Part shown: positions 26,748 through 35,275 of the stretch, piece by piece | How the letters are laid out: each line of letters opens with the position of its first letter | Numbering within the stretch: the first letter of the stretch is position 1 | Assembly (NCBI GenBank): GCA_963808615.1 | Contig: CAWEGV010000004.1 | Location: 62,001 to 126,000 of the forward strand | From: Palsa-504 sp963808615 | GTDB taxonomy: Bacteria; Actinomycetota; Actinomycetes; Streptosporangiales; Streptosporangiaceae | Reading direction: 5' to 3' | Length of the DNA stretch: 64,000 nucleotides | The notes under the pieces: generated by a model | Seen by the model: only the letters and a program-made list of their open reading frames with translations | The model's database searches: none | What the model was told of the DNA's origin: nothing | Program-made: the position numbers and the translations under genes

Positions 26748-27732
26748 GGCTCGCCCCCGTCGGCTGGACCGCCGGTTCCGGCGCGGCCGGGTGAGCCGCG
26801 GACACGCCCAGCCGGTCGGCCAGCTCGGCGAGCACCGCCGGGGCGTCGGCGACGATCCCGAGATCGGCCATCAGGGTCATCGGGCAGGACGGGTCGGTAT
26901 TCACGCTCACCACATGCTCCGGCGCGCCGAGCCCGCCGACGTGCTGCGCAGCACCGGAAATACCGAACGCCACGTAAAGCTCGGGGCTGACGGCCACGCC
27001 GGTGGTGCCGATCTGCCGGTCATAGCTCATCCAGCCTGCGTCGGTAACGATCCGGGTGGCACCGGCGCTCGCGCCGAGCGCGTCTGCCACCTGCGCCAGC
27101 AGCCGCATCGCGGCCGCGCCGTTAGCGCCGGCCGGTACCAGCCCGGCGCCGCCACCCAGGATCCGGCGGGCCTCAGCCAGGTCCACCGTGCTTGGCTCTG
27201 GCTGCAGCACCTCGATGCTCTCGGCGTCGTGCACTGTACTGTCCTCCGGCGCTTCCAGTGTGGTTACCTGGCCCGGCGTTACCTGCTCAGGCCTGCCCCT
27301 GAATCCCGGCCGCAGGGTCACCACCACCGGCCCGTCCACCGCCACCCGTAGCGACAGGCGATCATCGAGCCTGGTCAGCTCAACCTCGTCCGGCGCGCAC
27401 CGGACGGCGCCCGCGAGCAGTACGCGGTCCAGCGCCACGGCGAGGCGCGGCGCCAGATCACGGCCATCGGGCGAGGCGGGCAGCAGTACCATGGGCACGC
27501 CGGACAGGACAGGCGCCAGCGCGGCCGCCAGTGCACCAGGGAGGACCGAGGTCCGCTCGAGCAGCCACACCCGGCTGGCCGCGTCCAGCAGGCCGGCCGC
27601 CTCGCGGGTGCCCGATCCCAGCACCAGTGCGGCACCTCCCGCCTCGGCCACCGTCTCGTCCGCTCCTGCGGGCAGCTCGCCATCCCGTGCCACGATGACG
27701 GCCAGGGCGGGGATGTTGGCTGGCATGGTCAT
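26740..27732 (-). CDS. mycofactocin-associated electron transfer flavoprotein, alpha (FixB-like)
   Basis: A 330-residue protein of ETF-alpha type. The C-terminal FAD domain has GAGLVPAGANG, IVTDAGWMSYDRQIGTTGVAVSPELYVAFGISGAAQH and SVNTDPSCPM. The N-terminal half is strongly diverged. The ATG at 27732 overlaps the stop of the OYE gene by 4 bases (ATGA). A four-gene ETF set beside mft genes matches the known mycofactocin-associated ETF neighbourhood. Confidence 0.85.
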   Translation of the reverse strand: MTMPANIPALAVIVARDGELPAGADETVAEAGGAALVLGSGTREAAGLLDAASRVWLLERTSVLPGALAAALAPVLSGVPMVLLPASPDGRDLAPRLAVALDRVLLAGAVRCAPDEVELTRLDDRLSLRVAVDGPVVVTLRPGFRGRPEQVTPGQVTTLEAPEDSTVHDAESIEVLQPEPSTVDLAEARRILGGGAGLVPAGANGAAAMRLLAQVADALGASAGATRIVTDAGWMSYDRQIGTTGVAVSPELYVAFGISGAAQHVGGLGAPEHVVSVNTDPSCPMTLMADLGIVADAPAVLAELADRLGVSAAHPAAPEPAVQPTGASHA

Positions 27733-29723
27733 AGCGCCACCGCCACCCGGTGTCCCTCGATCACGGCGGCGTGCGCCCGCCGCGGCGTGACGCAGTCGCC
27801 GACCCGGTGCACTTCGAACGGCGCGGCGCGCAGCTGCTGCCACAGGGTCTCGTCCGGTGCCTGATGGGCGGCGCACACTACCCAGTCGCAGTGCCGCTGC
27901 GCGGTCTCGCCGGTGGGGTGGTGCAGCAGCGTCAGCACCACCCATGCGGAATCCTGACCTGAGCCTGGCCCGGGCTCGCCGTCGGCGCCGGCCGCGCCGA
28001 GCACTACCAGGTCGGTAGCTTGCCTGATGCCCTTGGCGTGGGCGCGCACGTTGAATGTCTCCATGTCCAGGGTGATGCCGAGGTCCTGGCCGACGACCAT
28101 GCCGGCGGTGATGATCTCCACGGCACAGCCCCGGTCAGCGAGCAGCTCGGCGACGCTGGTGGCCTGGTGGAAGCCGAGGTCATCGACCACGACCACCTGC
28201 CCGGCGGGCGCCGCGCGGCCTTCGAGAACGTCGCGAACGTCCACCACGCGCGGATGACCGGCGGCCCAGTAGGGCGGCTGCGGAGTCGCCCCGGTGGCCA
28301 GCACCACGGCGTCCGGCGAATCGGCGCGCACCGACTCGGCCGTGGCCTCCACGCCGGTCCTGATCTGCACGCCGTAGCGCTGGCACTCGGCCGCCAGGTT
28401 GCGCACCACGTCGAGGAACTCGGCGCGGGACGGCACCGAGGCGGCGGCGGCGACCTGCCCGCCGGTGCGCGGCTGGCGCTCGTACAGGGTGACCTGATGG
28501 CCGCGCTGGGCTGCCGTGGCGGCGGCCTGCAGACCCGCCGGGCCGCCGCCGACGACGATCACCCTCCGGCCCTGCCGGCGCGGCTCGGGGAGCCTGACCG
28601 ACTCCCGGCCGGTGCGGGGATTCTCGATGCAGCCCAGCCACCGGTTCAGGCCCATCCGGCCGACGCATTCCTGGTTGCAGGACAGGCAGGTGCGGATATG
28701 CGTGGCGTACCCCGCGCGGGCCTTGGCCGCGAAGTCCGGGTCGGCGATCTGGCCGCGCACCACACCCACCAGGTCGCAGTGCCCCTCGGCCAGCGCCCGC
28801 TCGGCCTGCACCGGGTCCTTGATCCGGCCCACCCCGATCACCGGAAGCCTGACCGCCCGCCGCAGGGCGTTGGCGATGAACAGGGCATACCCGGGCGGGA
28901 TGGCCATCGACGCCTCGATCATGAACAGCGTCGCGGTGGCCACGCCGATCGAGGTGTTGATGTAGTCGACCTGGCCGGTCGCCTCCACGATCCTGGCCAC
29001 CTCGACCGCCTCGTCGAGCGTGCTCCCGCCCTCGATCAGCTCATCGCCGCAGATCCGCACGCCCAGCGCGCGGTCGGGCCCGATGGCCTCGCGCACGGCG
29101 TCAATGATCTCCAGCAGGATCCGGGCCCGGCCTTGCATGGTGCCGCCGTAGGCATCGGTGCGCTTGTTCGTGGCCGGCGACAGGAAGCCGCGGACGATGG
29201 AGGAGTGCGAGCACTGCAGCTCGATGCCGTCGAACCCGCCCTCCGCGCAGTGCCCGGCGACGGTGCCGTAGCCGGCCACGATTTCGGCGATCTCGTGCCG
29301 TTCCACGGCCTTGGGCACCTCGCGGAACATCGGGTCAGGAACGGGGCTGGGCGCCCACACGGGCAGCCGGGAGAACATCGACGACGCCTGGCCGCCGTTG
29401 TGGTTGAGCTGGGCGAAGATCGGCACGTCGTGGGCGTGCACCGCGGCGGTGATGTTCTGGTAGCCGGGGATGACCGCCCGGTGAAAGCCGTGGATCAGCT
29501 TCTCGTACGGCCAGTCGGTGGGATGAGTGGAGTGCTCCTCGGTGATGATGAGCCCGACGCCGCCCGCCGCGCGGGCGGCGTAGTAGTCGGCGTGCTGCTG
29601 GCTGGGCAGGCCGTCCTCGGCGTAGTTGGTCAGGTGCGCGGAGAACACGATCCGGTTGCGGACCACCACCGGGCCGACCCGCAGCGGCGAGAACAGGTAC
29701 CGGTACCGGCTCGCGGCGCTCAC
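27729..29723 (-). CDS. mycofactocin-system FadH/OYE-family oxidoreductase, second gene
   Basis: A 664-residue flavo-iron-sulfur enzyme of the 2,4-dienoyl-CoA reductase type. An N-terminal FMN TIM barrel (NRIVFSAHLTNYAEDG, with HxxN-type substrate site FAQLNHNGGQ) comes first. Then comes a 4Fe-4S motif (CLSCNQECVGR...GCIENP) and a C-terminal FAD/NAD(P) half (VVGGGPAGLQAAATAAQRGH). GTG start overlaps the upstream gene's stop by 4 bases. Such paralogous pairs are co-conserved with mft genes; their substrate is unknown. Confidence 0.87.
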   Translation of the reverse strand: MSAASRYRYLFSPLRVGPVVVRNRIVFSAHLTNYAEDGLPSQQHADYYAARAAGGVGLIITEEHSTHPTDWPYEKLIHGFHRAVIPGYQNITAAVHAHDVPIFAQLNHNGGQASSMFSRLPVWAPSPVPDPMFREVPKAVERHEIAEIVAGYGTVAGHCAEGGFDGIELQCSHSSIVRGFLSPATNKRTDAYGGTMQGRARILLEIIDAVREAIGPDRALGVRICGDELIEGGSTLDEAVEVARIVEATGQVDYINTSIGVATATLFMIEASMAIPPGYALFIANALRRAVRLPVIGVGRIKDPVQAERALAEGHCDLVGVVRGQIADPDFAAKARAGYATHIRTCLSCNQECVGRMGLNRWLGCIENPRTGRESVRLPEPRRQGRRVIVVGGGPAGLQAAATAAQRGHQVTLYERQPRTGGQVAAAASVPSRAEFLDVVRNLAAECQRYGVQIRTGVEATAESVRADSPDAVVLATGATPQPPYWAAGHPRVVDVRDVLEGRAAPAGQVVVVDDLGFHQATSVAELLADRGCAVEIITAGMVVGQDLGITLDMETFNVRAHAKGIRQATDLVVLGAAGADGEPGPGSGQDSAWVVLTLLHHPTGETAQRHCDWVVCAAHQAPDETLWQQLRAAPFEVHRVGDCVTPRRAHAAVIEGHRVAVAL

Positions 29724-31728
29724 CGGCCGCCTCCGGTCGCGGTCAGGACGGGCTGCCCGGCGGCCGGGCCGGCCTGCTCCCCGGCCGCGCCGACGGCGAG
29801 CGCCACCCGGCGCGCTTCCAGCACCGCCTCCAGGACCGTTCTGGGCGCCACGCAGTCGCCGGCCCGCAGTGTGCCCGGCCGGTGCAGGTACAGCGTCTGC
29901 TCCGGCAGCCGGTGCCCGCAGTGCACCACGAACGCGCAGTCCACCAGGCGCTGCTCGCCGGTCCACCGGTCCTCGAGCAGTACATGGTCACCGGTGACCG
30001 TGCGCAGCAGGCTGCGCAGCTCGCGGGTCACGCCCGCCCGCTGCAGCCGCGAGTTAGCCTCGGCCAGGTCGCCGGTGAGCGCCAGCTGGGTGCCGGCGAT
30101 CTGGTCCTGGGTGACGATCGACGCGGGCCGGCCGTGCGCGGCGAGCAGCTCGGCGACGCCGACCCCGATCGGCCCGCCGATCGGGTCGAATACCACTACC
30201 CGGCCGGCCGGCCAGCGGTCCAGCGCGCCGGAGTTCACCAGGCCGACCAGGTCGGCGGCCTCCACCACCTGCGCACCGGCGGCGACGTGGTACTCACGCG
30301 GGCCGGGCACCGAGCCCGTGGCCAGCACCACGCGGACTCCGCGGGCCAGCGCGTCGTCCAGCTCGGCCGCGGTGACCTCGTGCCGCAGCGATACCGCCAC
30401 ATCCAGGCGCCGCAGTTCCCGCTGCCACCAGTCCACCGCCACGCCCAGCCGCTGCCGTCCGTGCACCAGCGCGGCCGTGGCCAGCATGCCGCCCAGCGCA
30501 GGCCCGCGCTCCGCCAGGCGCACGAGGTTGCCGCGCAGCGCCAGCACGCGGGCAGCTTCCATCCCGGCCGGGCCGGCGCCGACCACCAGCACCGGTGCCG
30601 CGGCTGGTCCGCGCCCGCGGTGTCGGCGTCGTCGAGCTCGTGGCCGGTGCGCGGCTCGACGACGCAGGTGATCACCGGGTTCCTGTTGTCCCGGACCATG
30701 CAGGCCTGGTTGCACAGCACGCAGGGGCGGGCTCGGTCTGCTTCCCCGGCGCGGCACCGGGCGACGAGGTCGGGATCGGCGATCTGCGCCCTGGTCATCT
30801 CCGCCAGGTCGGCGACACCATCATCCAGCGCCCACTGGGCCTGCCCCGGGTCTACCACGCTGCCTTGCAGCACCACGGGCACGGCGCCGCCCACCGCGGC
30901 CCGGATCTGCCGGCACAGTTCCGCCCCGGAGCCTGGTGCGGTATGCAGGTCAGGCCGGGTGGCGGGCACCGAGTAGATCGAGCCGCGCACCACGACCAGG
31001 TAGTCCGCCAGCTCGGCCAGCCGCGCGGCCTGTTCCGCGGCAAGTTCCGGAGTCACGCCGGCCCACGGGGCAAACTCGTCGCAGCACAGCCGCAGCCCGA
31101 GCACCCGGCCGCCGCCGACCGCGCCGCGCGCGGCGCGCAGCGCCCGCTCGGTGAGCAGCAGCCGGTCCTGACCGTAGTCATCCCCGCGCTGGTTGGTCAG
31201 CCCCGACTGGAACTGGCGCAGCAGCGAGTGCTGGCCCGCATTGATCTCGACGCCATCGAGATCGGCTCGCGCGGCCAGGGCGGCCGCGGCGGCGAATCCG
31301 TCGACCACCGCGTCGATCTCGGTGCCGGCCATCTCCATGGGCAGCTCGCGCGAGCCCGCGTCCGGCACCCGCGACGGCGCCCACAGCGCGGACTGCGAGA
31401 ACGCCGATGAGCCTTGCATCCCGGCGTGACCGAGGCCGGCCAGCACCAGGGCGCCGTGCGGACGGCAGGCCGCGACGACCTGCGCCCAGCCCGGCCCGCA
31501 GTCCGCGGCCAGCGGTGCGCGCTCGTACGGCCAGTCCGACGGGTGCACGCTCGCAGTCTCGGTGACGATGACGCCGCAGCCTCCGGCTGCCCGCCGCGCG
31601 TAATAGGCGACATGCCGCGCCGAGATCCCGCGGTCCCGGCCGAGGTTGGTCTCATGCGGCCCGAATATCACCCGGCAGGGCGCGCGGCGCGGCCCTAGGT
31701 CGACGGGATCGGTCAGGGCCGTGCTCAT
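29720..31728 (-). CDS. mycofactocin-system FadH/OYE-family oxidoreductase, first gene (frameshifted)
   Basis: Same architecture as its downstream neighbour: an OYE barrel (FGPHETNLGRDRGISARHVAYYA), a 4Fe-4S motif CVLCNQACMVRDN...C, then an FAD/NAD half. At about 30602 the first frame turns into nonsense (CWWSAPARPGW), while the other frame gives APVLVVGAGPAGMEAARVLALRG; one missing base in a CCGCGG run explains it. The two halves otherwise fit end to end, about 668 codons. The ATG at 31728 overlaps the mftC2 stop (ATGA). The shift may be a sequencing error. Confidence 0.8.
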
Positions 31729-32933
31729 GCCGTGCCCGCCAGCGGGCTGGAGTCGCACAGCTTGGCCGGGACGCGCACCGACGGCATGCCCAGCGGCACT
31801 TCCCGCCTGCGGTGGGAGTGGTCCGTCCCTGCCCGGGGCGGCCCGCCGCCGACGGCGGACAGCGCGACGGCGCCGTGTCCCTTGACGCATTCAGGATCGG
31901 GCCCGTCCAGCGGCAGGCCGGTGAAGAACTTCGCCGCCATGCAGCCGCCCTGGCAGGCGCTGTACTCAGAGCAGGAGCGGCACGCTCCGCCCGAGGTCTC
32001 GGTGCGCAGCTCGGCGAACAGCGGCGCCGAGCGCCATACCTGCGCGAAACCGCCCGGCGCGCGCACCGTGCCGGCCTTGAACGCGTCGTGGATGGCGAAC
32101 GGGCAGGCGTAGACATCCCCGACCGGATCGATCAGGCAGACCACCCGGCCGGCCCCGCACAGGTTGAGCCCGGGCAGCGGGCTGCCGCCAAGCGCGTTGA
32201 GGTGGAAGAAGGAATCACCGGTCAGCACCCGGTCGCCGTGGTCGGTCAGCCAGGAGTAGATTTCCCGCTGCTGCTGGTCAGTGGGATGCAGCTCGGGCCA
32301 GACGTCAGCTCCGCGACCGGACGGGCGGAGCCGGGTGATCCGCAGCTGAGCGCCGAACCGGTCGGCTAGGGCCGCGAAGTCGTCCAGCTGCGGCACGTTG
32401 TGGCGGGTCATCACCACGGAAATCTTGAAGTTCACAAAGCCCGCCTCGGCCAGATTCTCCATCGCGCGCAGCGCCATGGAATAAGAGCCGTCGCCGCGGA
32501 TCGCGTCGTTGATCTCCCGGCTCGCACCGTCCAGTGAGACCTGCACGTCCACATAGTCCGTAGCGGCTAGCCGCCGCGCGCGCTCGGCGTCGAGCCGCAG
32601 CCCGTTGGTGGAGAATTTCACGCCCACCTGGCTGGCCACGGCGTAATCCAGCAGTTCCCAGAAGTCCGGCCGTACCGTCGGCTCGCCGCCGCCGACGTTG
32701 ACGTAGAACACTTGCATGGCCCGGAGCTCGTCGATCACCGACCGCATCTCCGCGGTGGTGAGCTCGCCGGGATCGCGCCGGCCCGAGGACGACAGGCAGT
32801 GCGTGCACGACAGGTTGCAGGCGTACGTCCACTCCCAGGTCAGGCAGATCGGTGCGGCCAGGCCGCCCTTGAACTGCTCCACCAGGGCGGGTACGCGTTC
32901 GGCCGGCGCGGTCTGGCGGCTGGCGGTGGTCAC
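31725..32933 (-). CDS. mftC: mycofactocin radical SAM maturase MftC, copy 2 (intact)
   Basis: A 402-residue radical SAM/SPASM enzyme. The SAM cluster Cys are 39, 43 and 46 (CNLSCTHC), followed by VNVGGGEPTVRPDFWEL. SPASM auxiliary cluster Cys lie in CGAGRVVCLIDPVGDVYACP and CRSCSEYSACQGGC. It installs the oxidative decarboxylation and Val-Tyr bond on MftA. GTG start overlaps the mftB2 stop by 4 bases. Because copy 1 is frameshifted, this is the likely working maturase. Confidence 0.96.
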   Translation of the reverse strand: MTTASRQTAPAERVPALVEQFKGGLAAPICLTWEWTYACNLSCTHCLSSSGRRDPGELTTAEMRSVIDELRAMQVFYVNVGGGEPTVRPDFWELLDYAVASQVGVKFSTNGLRLDAERARRLAATDYVDVQVSLDGASREINDAIRGDGSYSMALRAMENLAEAGFVNFKISVVMTRHNVPQLDDFAALADRFGAQLRITRLRPSGRGADVWPELHPTDQQQREIYSWLTDHGDRVLTGDSFFHLNALGGSPLPGLNLCGAGRVVCLIDPVGDVYACPFAIHDAFKAGTVRAPGGFAQVWRSAPLFAELRTETSGGACRSCSEYSACQGGCMAAKFFTGLPLDGPDPECVKGHGAVALSAVGGGPPRAGTDHSHRRREVPLGMPSVRVPAKLCDSSPLAGTA

Positions 32934-33217
32934 GCTACCTCGCTCCCGGCCGCCCGGGGAACGATCATGTCCGCCGCGGCCAGCGAGGCCAGCGCCCGAA
33001 GGTAGGCATCGCGCCGGGCCTCGGGAACGGTAGCCAGAGCATCGGATACGCAGCGGTGGGAGCCGAGTCCGCGCACGAGCTCGACGAGCTCCGGCGCCTT
33101 CAGGAAGGAGAGCCGCCGGTTGCCGAAGTGATACGCGAGCGCCCCGAAGGGCTCGGGGCGAAGCGCCACTGCCGGGTTGAGCTCGTAGCCGCGGCCCGGC
33201 TCGAATGGTGCGGTCAT
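32930..33217 (-). CDS. mftB: mycofactocin peptide chaperone MftB, copy 2
   Basis: A 95-residue RiPP-recognition protein: NPAVALRPEPFGALAYHFG, then RLSFLKAPELVELV and ALASLAAADMIVP. The ATG at 33217 is chosen; the longer open frame upstream is the shadow of mftA2. It starts 16 bases after the mftA2 stop and overlaps mftC2 by 4 bases, the usual mftABC arrangement, unlike the fused copy 1. Confidence 0.92.
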   Translation of the reverse strand: MTAPFEPGRGYELNPAVALRPEPFGALAYHFGNRRLSFLKAPELVELVRGLGSHRCVSDALATVPEARRDAYLRALASLAAADMIVPRAAGSEVA

Positions 33218-33233
33218 CGCGGTGGCTCCGGCC

Positions 33234-33401
33234 TTAGTAGACGCCGCACATTCCGTCGATCGAGACTTCCTCGACCAGCAGTTCCTCGGCGATGCCCGGG
33301 TCGCCGATCTCCGGCTCCTGGCCGACGCCGGGGTCGTGGCCGACCCCGGTGGCGCGCGACGGCGCACCGGGCGAGGCGTCGGCTCGGGTGTCCTGCAGCA
33401 T
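33234..33401 (-). CDS. mftA: mycofactocin precursor peptide, copy 2
   Basis: A 55-residue peptide ending LLVEEVSIDGMCGVY, identical to copy 1 in the last 15 residues. The leader is longer and different (Gly/Pro/Asp-rich). A strong AAGGAGG site lies at about 33407-33413. It heads the minus-strand mft2 operon and is divergent from mno. Confidence 0.94.
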   Translation of the reverse strand: MLQDTRADASPGAPSRATGVGHDPGVGQEPEIGDPGIAEELLVEEVSIDGMCGVY

Positions 33402-33458
33402 GAGAAGCCTCCTTGGTCGACCGCGGCGGGATCGGATGACGGTCCGCCCGTCTCGCCT

Positions 33459-33540
33459 GATGCTGGTGACGGTATGGGGTGGTGCGGGCAGTGTCACCAT
33501 GCTTCTGGCCGTCATCACCCCATCCGGATGGGTAGGTACC
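33459..33540. repeat. 82-bp direct-repeat module, unit 1 (mftA2 side)
   Basis: This unit and the one at 33640-33720 align base for base over about 80 positions, with roughly three quarters identical. It carries an inverted repeat TGGTGAC (33464-33470) and GTCACCA (33493-33499), then ATGCTTCTGGCCGTCA and TGGGTAGGTACC. It lies 58 bases upstream of the mftA2 start. Likely role: regulator-binding region of the divergent mftA2/mno promoters. Confidence 0.6.
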
Positions 33541-33639
33541 GGGCCGCGCGGACCGTGCGTGCCGACGCGGCCACGTGACCGTGCGGATCAGCCGTGCAGG
33601 ACTGGCCTGCCCAGCGGGAGCGGCTCGCCGCGGGCGCCC

Positions 33640-33720
33640 GATGCTCGTGACCGTACGGCGCGACGTTGGCTCGGTCACCATGCTCCTGGCCGTCACGGCC
33701 CGTCCAGCTGGGCAGGTACC
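33640..33720. repeat. direct-repeat module, unit 2 (mno side)
   Basis: Second copy of the module, 181 bases from the first and in the same orientation. The inverted repeat is cleaner here: GTGACCG (33647-33653) and CGGTCAC (33672-33678), then ATGCTCCTGGCCGTCA and TGGGCAGGTACC. It ends 214 bases before the mno start. The whole 33402-33934 interval holds no gene. Confidence 0.6.
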
Positions 33721-33934
33721 TGCCGCCCGCCCCTCCGTTCGGGCAGGCGCGGTGCTGTACGTCAGGGCGCAAGGCGGTCGCGGTCGGGCGGAATCGTGCG
33801 CGCGCGGCTTCCGCATCGCTGCGCCGCTGCTTAGCCTCACCGCAACGGTGCTCCCTCTGATGGCGTCGGCCGGCCGAAGCGGTCCTCGCACACTGTGCGC
33901 GGGGGCACACCATACGGAGAGGAGCCCGTGCGCC

Positions 33935-35227
33935 ATGCAGGTTGACGAACTGCTCAAGCCATTCCCGATCAAGGAGTTCCACCCGTTCCCCAGGGCGATG
34001 CTGGGCCCGGGTGCGCACGAGATGATCGGGCCGGAAGCCAAGAAGCTGGGTTTCAGGAAGATCCTGGTGATGACCACCGGCCTGCGCGGCAGCGACACGG
34101 TGCACAAGATCGTCGAGTCGCTGAAGTACCACGGCCTGGAGACGGTGGTCTACGACAAGGTCGAGTCCAATCCCAAGGACTACAACGTGATGGACGCCGT
34201 GGCGATGTTCCAGGAGAACAAGTGCGACTCGTTCGTCTCGATCGGCGGCGGCTCGTCGCACGACGCGTGCAAGGGCGCCCGCATCTCGGTGGCGCACGAC
34301 GGCCGCAGCGTCAACGAGTTCGAGGGCTTCAACAAGTCGGAGAACCCGAAGAATCCGCCGCATATCGCCGTCTCCACCACGGCGGGCACCGGTTCGGAGA
34401 CCTCCTGGGCCTATGTCATCACCGACACCACTACTGACCCGGATCAGCCGCACAAGTACGTGGCGTTCGACGACGCCTGCGTGACCAGCCTGGCCGTCGA
34501 CGACCCGGTGCTGTACTACGACTGCCCGCTGGACTACACCGCCCAGTGCGGCTTCGACGTGCTCGCGCACGCCTCCGAGCCGTACGTGTCCCGGCTGAAC
34601 TTCCCGCCGTCGCTGGGCAACGCGCTGTACGCGATCAAGCTGACCTCGGAGAATCTGCGCGCCGCGGTGTGGAACGGCCAGGACCTGCCCGGCCGCGAGG
34701 GCATGATGTACGCCCAGTACATCGCCGCGCAGGCGTTCAACTCCGGCGGCCTGGGCATCATCCACTCGATCTCGCACGCGGTCAGTGCCTTCTACGACCT
34801 CCACCACGGGCTGAACAACGCGATCGCGCTGCCGCGGGTGTGGGCGTTCAACATGCCGGTGGCCTACCAGCGGTTCGCCGACATCGCCGACGTGATGGGC
34901 GTGGACACGCACGGCATGACCGCCGTGCAGGCCGCCGAGGCGGCACTGGACGCGGCCATCCGGCTGCTGCGGGACGTGGGCATCCCGGAGAAGTTCACCG
35001 ACGTGACCCAGGACAGCTACTCCAAGAACCGCCTCGGCCAGGGGCCGACGAAGTTCTACGAGAACGCCAAGACGGTCACCGGTGATGCGGCCGACGTCGA
35101 CCGGATTACCCGTCACGTGCTCGGCGACGCCTGTACCCCCGGCAACGCCAAGGAATGCACCTTCGAGACGGTCCGTCCGGTCGTCGACCACTGCATGAAC
35201 GGCGACCTAGACGACCTGCTCAGCTGA
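33935..35227 (+). CDS. mno: NDMA-dependent methanol dehydrogenase (nicotinoprotein)
   Basis: A 430-residue iron-type alcohol dehydrogenase of the methanol:NDMA-oxidoreductase group (the name mdo is also used). GGGS at residues 104-107 (SIGGGSSHDACKG) binds the phosphates of tightly held NAD. The His-rich segment near 275 (HSISHAVSAFYDLHHG) and DVLAHASEP give the metal ligands. Such enzymes do not exchange their NADH, and mycofactocin is the proposed natural electron acceptor. GGAGAGGAG lies before the ATG. A longer frame exists upstream but is not conserved. It is followed after 48 bases by moxR. Confidence 0.95.
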   Translation: MQVDELLKPFPIKEFHPFPRAMLGPGAHEMIGPEAKKLGFRKILVMTTGLRGSDTVHKIVESLKYHGLETVVYDKVESNPKDYNVMDAVAMFQENKCDSFVSIGGGSSHDACKGARISVAHDGRSVNEFEGFNKSENPKNPPHIAVSTTAGTGSETSWAYVITDTTTDPDQPHKYVAFDDACVTSLAVDDPVLYYDCPLDYTAQCGFDVLAHASEPYVSRLNFPPSLGNALYAIKLTSENLRAAVWNGQDLPGREGMMYAQYIAAQAFNSGGLGIIHSISHAVSAFYDLHHGLNNAIALPRVWAFNMPVAYQRFADIADVMGVDTHGMTAVQAAEAALDAAIRLLRDVGIPEKFTDVTQDSYSKNRLGQGPTKFYENAKTVTGDAADVDRITRHVLGDACTPGNAKECTFETVRPVVDHCMNGDLDDLLS

Positions 35228-35275
35228 CCCGCCAGCGGCGGGCTATCGCCTCGGCTCGGACGAACCGGAGGACAC

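Noticed and set aside
28020..30671. 883-residue plus-strand open frame opposite the two OYE genes
   Set aside because: It is the antisense shadow of conserved flavoenzymes in high-GC DNA; the composition is Gly/Arg/His/Asp-rich without motifs.
33459..33720. CRISPR-like array
   Set aside because: Only two units, 82 bp long with imperfect identity and a 99-bp spacer; no cas genes.
33415..34107. long minus-strand frames across the mftA2-mno gap
   Set aside because: They repeat the same residues because of the duplicated 82-bp module and contain no family motif; the region is better read as regulatory.
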